DNA of 16,202 nt from Prolixibacteraceae bacterium (GTDB taxonomy: Bacteria > Bacteroidota > Bacteroidia > Bacteroidales > Prolixibacteraceae). The DNA lies in the NCBI GenBank assembly GCA_016788685.1, contig JAEUSS010000122.1, forward strand, positions 1-16,202, given 5' to 3'. The notes beneath the pieces are model-generated. The model ran no database searches. It was not told the origin of the DNA and saw only the letters and a list, made by a program, of their open reading frames with translations. This document shows positions 13,316-16,202 of the stretch, in pieces (position 1 is the first letter of the stretch; the number at the start of each line of letters is the position of its first letter). Both the position numbers and the translations under genes were made by a program.

Positions 13316-14125
13316 ATGTCTAATTATTCAGATCAAAAGGTGGTGGTGGTTTGTGATTTTTCTGACCGTATGAATGAGGTGATTGTTCATGGTGCACGGC
13401 TGGCCGATATTCTGAAAAAGGAACTCTGCCTGTTTGGACTTTGGAGAGATAAAGTGCAAAAAAATGAGGTTCAGGAGAAATTGATACGGATGACGCGAAA
13501 CCTGAAATCCAGGTTACCCGAGTTGCCAATTACTTGCCTGATACTCAAAAACTCGTTGAGAGACAACATCGGCAAACTGGTTGACGACTACAATGCCGTA
13601 CTTGTTGTTTTGCATCAGGCTGATGTTGCCCGTTCGCTGAAAGCTTTTCAGGAGAGCAGTATTCCTTTCTTGTTTGTGAACGGAAATTCTCCGGAGTTTT
13701 TGCAGTATAAAAATGTGCTGGTTCCGGTTGATTACCGGAAGGCTTCAAAAGATACTTCGCTTTGGGCTTCATACCTTGGGCGGTTTAACCGCTCGCGGAT
13801 ACAGGTGGTTTACGCGCGTGAAACCGATCAGGAGCAGGCTGCCCGGCTGACACGCAATGTCGATTTTTTTAAGAAATTCTTATCGAGTCTTAATGTTCGT
13901 CACGAGCTGATTGCCGGAAAATCTTCCAGTTGGGGCATTTGCAATGAAACCCTCAATCGTGCCGGCGAGTGGAAGGGAGATCTGATGATTTTCTCGGGAA
14001 GTAACTCGGTGACCCTGCTCGATTTGCTGATCGGCCTTCCGGAGAAAAGAATTGTCCGCAAAGCGGGCGAACTGCCCGTAATGCTTATCAATCCGAGGAA
14101 GGACATTTGCATGATGTGCGACTGA
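13316..14125 (+). CDS. Tandem universal-stress-protein-like protein
   Basis: A 269-residue soluble protein that looks like two UspA-type domains. The first (about 7-123) starts with KVVVVCDFSDRMNEVIVHGARLA and ends at PFLFVNG. The second (about 131-260) starts with YKNVLVPVDYRKASKDTSLWASYLGR and ends with GELPVMLINP, the usual final Usp strand. The ATP-binding motif GxxGx9G(S/T) is not intact (GSNSVTLLDLLIG in the second half), so nucleotide binding is doubtful. The C-terminus carries a CxxC pair (Cys264, Cys267 in CMMCD). The frame is open 33 codons further upstream to 13217, but the residues there do not look like a Usp strand, so Met at 13316 is preferred. It is divergent from the acyl-CoA synthetase gene and convergent with the peptidase gene. 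Function is a guess: stress or redox-related. Confidence 0.65.
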   Translation: MSNYSDQKVVVVCDFSDRMNEVIVHGARLADILKKELCLFGLWRDKVQKNEVQEKLIRMTRNLKSRLPELPITCLILKNSLRDNIGKLVDDYNAVLVVLHQADVARSLKAFQESSIPFLFVNGNSPEFLQYKNVLVPVDYRKASKDTSLWASYLGRFNRSRIQVVYARETDQEQAARLTRNVDFFKKFLSSLNVRHELIAGKSSSWGICNETLNRAGEWKGDLMIFSGSNSVTLLDLLIGLPEKRIVRKAGELPVMLINPRKDICMMCD

Positions 14126-14169
14126 CAGCCTGCCCCCAATGCCGGTTTTCATCAGATGCCTGAGACGGG

Positions 14170-16202
14170 CTAGTCCTCGATCACCATTTCATCAAGCAAA
14201 TAGCCGGCTCCGGCGAGTTTGTCGGTAATGAAAAGCGCATAGCGAATGTCGAGCACAATGTTGCGGCAGCGTTCCGGGTCGAACATCAGGTCGCTCATGG
14301 TTCCTTCCCAGCAGCGGTCGAAATTGACACCGATTAACTTTCCTTCAGCATCGAGCACCGGACTTCCTGAATTTCCTCCGGTGGTGTGGTTCGATGCTGT
14401 AAAACAAACGTTCATTGTCCCGTTTTTTCCGTAGCGGCCATAATCTTTTCGCTGGTACAGATCGCGTAAAGCCTGCGGAACATTGTAATCGTAAACCGCC
14501 GGATTGTCTTTCTGCATAATGCCTTCCAGTGTTGTGAAGTAATTGTAGGTAACACCGTCCATGGGTTCGTAACCTTCCACTTTTCCGTATGCCACGCGCA
14601 GTGTTTTATTGGCATCGGGCCAGAGCGGTTTCTCTTCATTCATTTCAATGATTCCTGCCAGGTATAACCTCATTGCTTCGTCGATGTGTTTTTGTATCGA
14701 AGTATAGGAAGGTTCAACAGTTGTTTCGTAATGTTTTTTTAAGCTCCGGAAAAGTTTAACTGCCGGGTCGTTGGCGATATACCTGAACTTTTTGGCATTC
14801 AAACCAGAAGTTAAGGCCTTCAGCCGGATCGGATCAGAAAAGCTTGATTTGCGGTAAATCTTACGGATCAGGTTTTCCGGCGTTGTTTTGCTCATCAGAA
14901 TCTTAAAGTCTTCGGGCAAAAATTTCGGGTCGATATCCCGGAAATAAACCCGCAGCAATTCGGCAAACACTTTCTCATCGGTTGCCTGGTTGTACTCGCC
15001 AAAATGTTCTGTCAGTTTGGAGTCAACGGCTTTCTGGATCCGCTGCTGATCGGTTGCCGACAGTGACGTCCATCGGGCCTGGACGGGCTCAATGAGCGAG
15101 ACGATTGAAAACAGATCGGTTCCGCGCTGAATAATTTCGGAATAGTAATCAAATGGCTTGGCGTAGGTTTCCAGCTGGCTGTATAGTTTTTCCAACTCCG
15201 GAAGCACATTCCCGTAACGTTTCTGTCTGTTGGCATCTGCGGCAACCCATTGGCTGAATTCCCGCTCCGATTTCTGTTTGGCGCTAATGGCATCGAGCCT
15301 TTTCAGGCCTTTTATTTCTCCCTGCCATTTTTTCCAGGCATTGCTGGTCGAAGCATATTTAGAGGCATACTGAATCCGAACTTTGGCGTCTTTCTCCATA
15401 TCGGTGTTCAGCAGATCCAGTTTCAGGTCGCGGATTTTAATTTTGTCCGGATCGCTCTGTTCCATGATTTGCCTGATGGCCTGAGAAGGCAAAAACTGCT
15501 GGGTTCTTCCCGGGAAACCGAATACCATCGTAAAATCTTCGGGTTGAACTCCTTTGACCGATATTTTGAAAAACCTTTTCGGCTTGTACGGAACGTTGTC
15601 AGGCGAATATTTGGCCGGCTGGTTGTCTTTACCGGCATATATGCGGAAATAGGAGAAATCACCGGTGTGTCGTGGCCACATCCAGTTGTCAGTGTCTCCG
15701 CCAAATTTTCCGACCGATGAAGGTGGCGCGCCGACTAATCGCACATCGGTGAATACCTGGTAGACATACAGGAAATATTGGTTTCCGTAGAAAAGAGCCT
15801 GAATTGCAGCTTCGTATTTGCCTTTCTCGGCAGCCTCATTGACAATTTTCTTTGCGTTCCGGTTGATGATTACTGCAACGGAGTCTTTGGGGCATTCCTT
15901 TGTTCCTGACAAAACAGGAGCCGTAACATCTTCCATCCGGTTTAAAAAGCGAACACTCAGCCCCGGATTAGGAAGCTCTTCGGCTTTATTTTTGGCCCAG
16001 AAACCGTTGGTCAGGTAGTCGTGTTCAACCGAACTGTGATTCTGGATGGCATCGAATCCGCAGTGGTGGTTGGTAATCAGCAGTCCCTGATCGGAAATTA
16101 ACTCGCCGGTGCAGCCGCTTCCAAATAATACCACGGCATCTTTCATGCTTTCGTGGTTGACACTGTAAATGTCGTCAGCTGTCAGCCTGAAGCCCATCTG
16201 CT
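14170..16202 (-). CDS. S46 dipeptidyl-peptidase, DPP11-like (partial, 5' end missing)
   Basis: A serine exopeptidase of the S46 family that releases dipeptides from the N-terminus of oligopeptides in the periplasm. At least 676 residues are visible and the frame continues through the right edge, so the signal peptide and first residues are missing (full length about 715). Numbering from the Met at 16197: the catalytic His is probably His45 in TNHHCGF, the Asp probably Asp180 in RHTGDFSYF, and the nucleophile Ser610 in GGNSGSP. Arg628 lies 18 residues after the serine, as Arg673 does after Ser655 in Porphyromonas gingivalis DPP11, where it selects Asp/Glu at P1; DPP7 has Gly there. A preference for acidic residues is therefore expected. 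The product dipeptides would feed the amino acid metabolism encoded to the left. It is convergent with the Usp-like gene, 44 bp away. Confidence 0.93.
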   Translation of the reverse strand, partial: QMGFRLTADDIYSVNHESMKDAVVLFGSGCTGELISDQGLLITNHHCGFDAIQNHSSVEHDYLTNGFWAKNKAEELPNPGLSVRFLNRMEDVTAPVLSGTKECPKDSVAVIINRNAKKIVNEAAEKGKYEAAIQALFYGNQYFLYVYQVFTDVRLVGAPPSSVGKFGGDTDNWMWPRHTGDFSYFRIYAGKDNQPAKYSPDNVPYKPKRFFKISVKGVQPEDFTMVFGFPGRTQQFLPSQAIRQIMEQSDPDKIKIRDLKLDLLNTDMEKDAKVRIQYASKYASTSNAWKKWQGEIKGLKRLDAISAKQKSEREFSQWVAADANRQKRYGNVLPELEKLYSQLETYAKPFDYYSEIIQRGTDLFSIVSLIEPVQARWTSLSATDQQRIQKAVDSKLTEHFGEYNQATDEKVFAELLRVYFRDIDPKFLPEDFKILMSKTTPENLIRKIYRKSSFSDPIRLKALTSGLNAKKFRYIANDPAVKLFRSLKKHYETTVEPSYTSIQKHIDEAMRLYLAGIIEMNEEKPLWPDANKTLRVAYGKVEGYEPMDGVTYNYFTTLEGIMQKDNPAVYDYNVPQALRDLYQRKDYGRYGKNGTMNVCFTASNHTTGGNSGSPVLDAEGKLIGVNFDRCWEGTMSDLMFDPERCRNIVLDIRYALFITDKLAGAGYLLDEMVIED

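Noticed and set aside
1..16202. Mobile elements, CRISPR arrays, tRNA or rRNA genes
   Set aside because: No transposase, terminal repeats, regularly spaced repeats or tRNA-like cloverleaf sequences were recognised by reading both strands.

Overview
The window looks like a piece of a Bacteroidota chromosome, probably an anaerobic, peptide- and amino-acid-using member of Bacteroidales/Marinilabiliales. This is inference from protein families (VorB-type 2-oxoacid oxidoreductase, S46 dipeptidyl-peptidase, RRM protein with a glycine-rich tail, Bacteroidota-type phenylacetate-CoA ligases with ACT partners). It is also supported by promoter elements of the TTTG / TAnnTTTG type and by the general lack of Shine-Dalgarno sequences. 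No rRNA, tRNA, CRISPR array or insertion sequence was seen.

Left and centre (1-9718), all on the minus strand, so transcription runs from right to left. A beta-barrel outer membrane protein (8396-9718) heads a tight run of two successive [phenylacetate-CoA ligase + tandem-ACT protein] pairs (8383 down to 4785). Next come prephenate dehydratase and a flavodoxin (4547 to 3176). A class I/II aminotransferase follows, with a Crp/Fnr-type regulator starting 3 nt after its stop codon (2967 to 1081). Last are a 2x[4Fe-4S] ferredoxin and the alpha subunit of a 2-oxoacid:ferredoxin oxidoreductase, which runs off the left edge. Together these cover an aromatic (and perhaps branched-chain) amino acid <-> 2-oxo acid <-> acyl-CoA <-> free acid interconversion with its low-potential electron carriers.

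Middle (9719-10470) is a 752-bp non-coding stretch between divergent genes. It holds a well-formed promoter for the porin operon, a second promoter-like element facing the opposite way, and several inverted repeats. It is followed by a plus-strand RRM RNA-binding protein gene (10471-10914) that ends in a 13-bp perfect-stem terminator shared with the convergent gene.

Right (11021-16202): a fused ADP-forming acyl-CoA synthetase (minus), a tandem universal-stress-like protein (plus), and an S46 dipeptidyl-peptidase of DPP11 type (minus, cut by the right edge). The synthetase would recover ATP from acyl-CoA and the peptidase would supply dipeptides, so both fit an amino acid fermenting or salvaging lifestyle. 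The most interesting points are the duplicated ligase-ACT module under a porin-led promoter, the palindromic sites around the regulator and the divergent promoters, and the unexplained long non-coding region.
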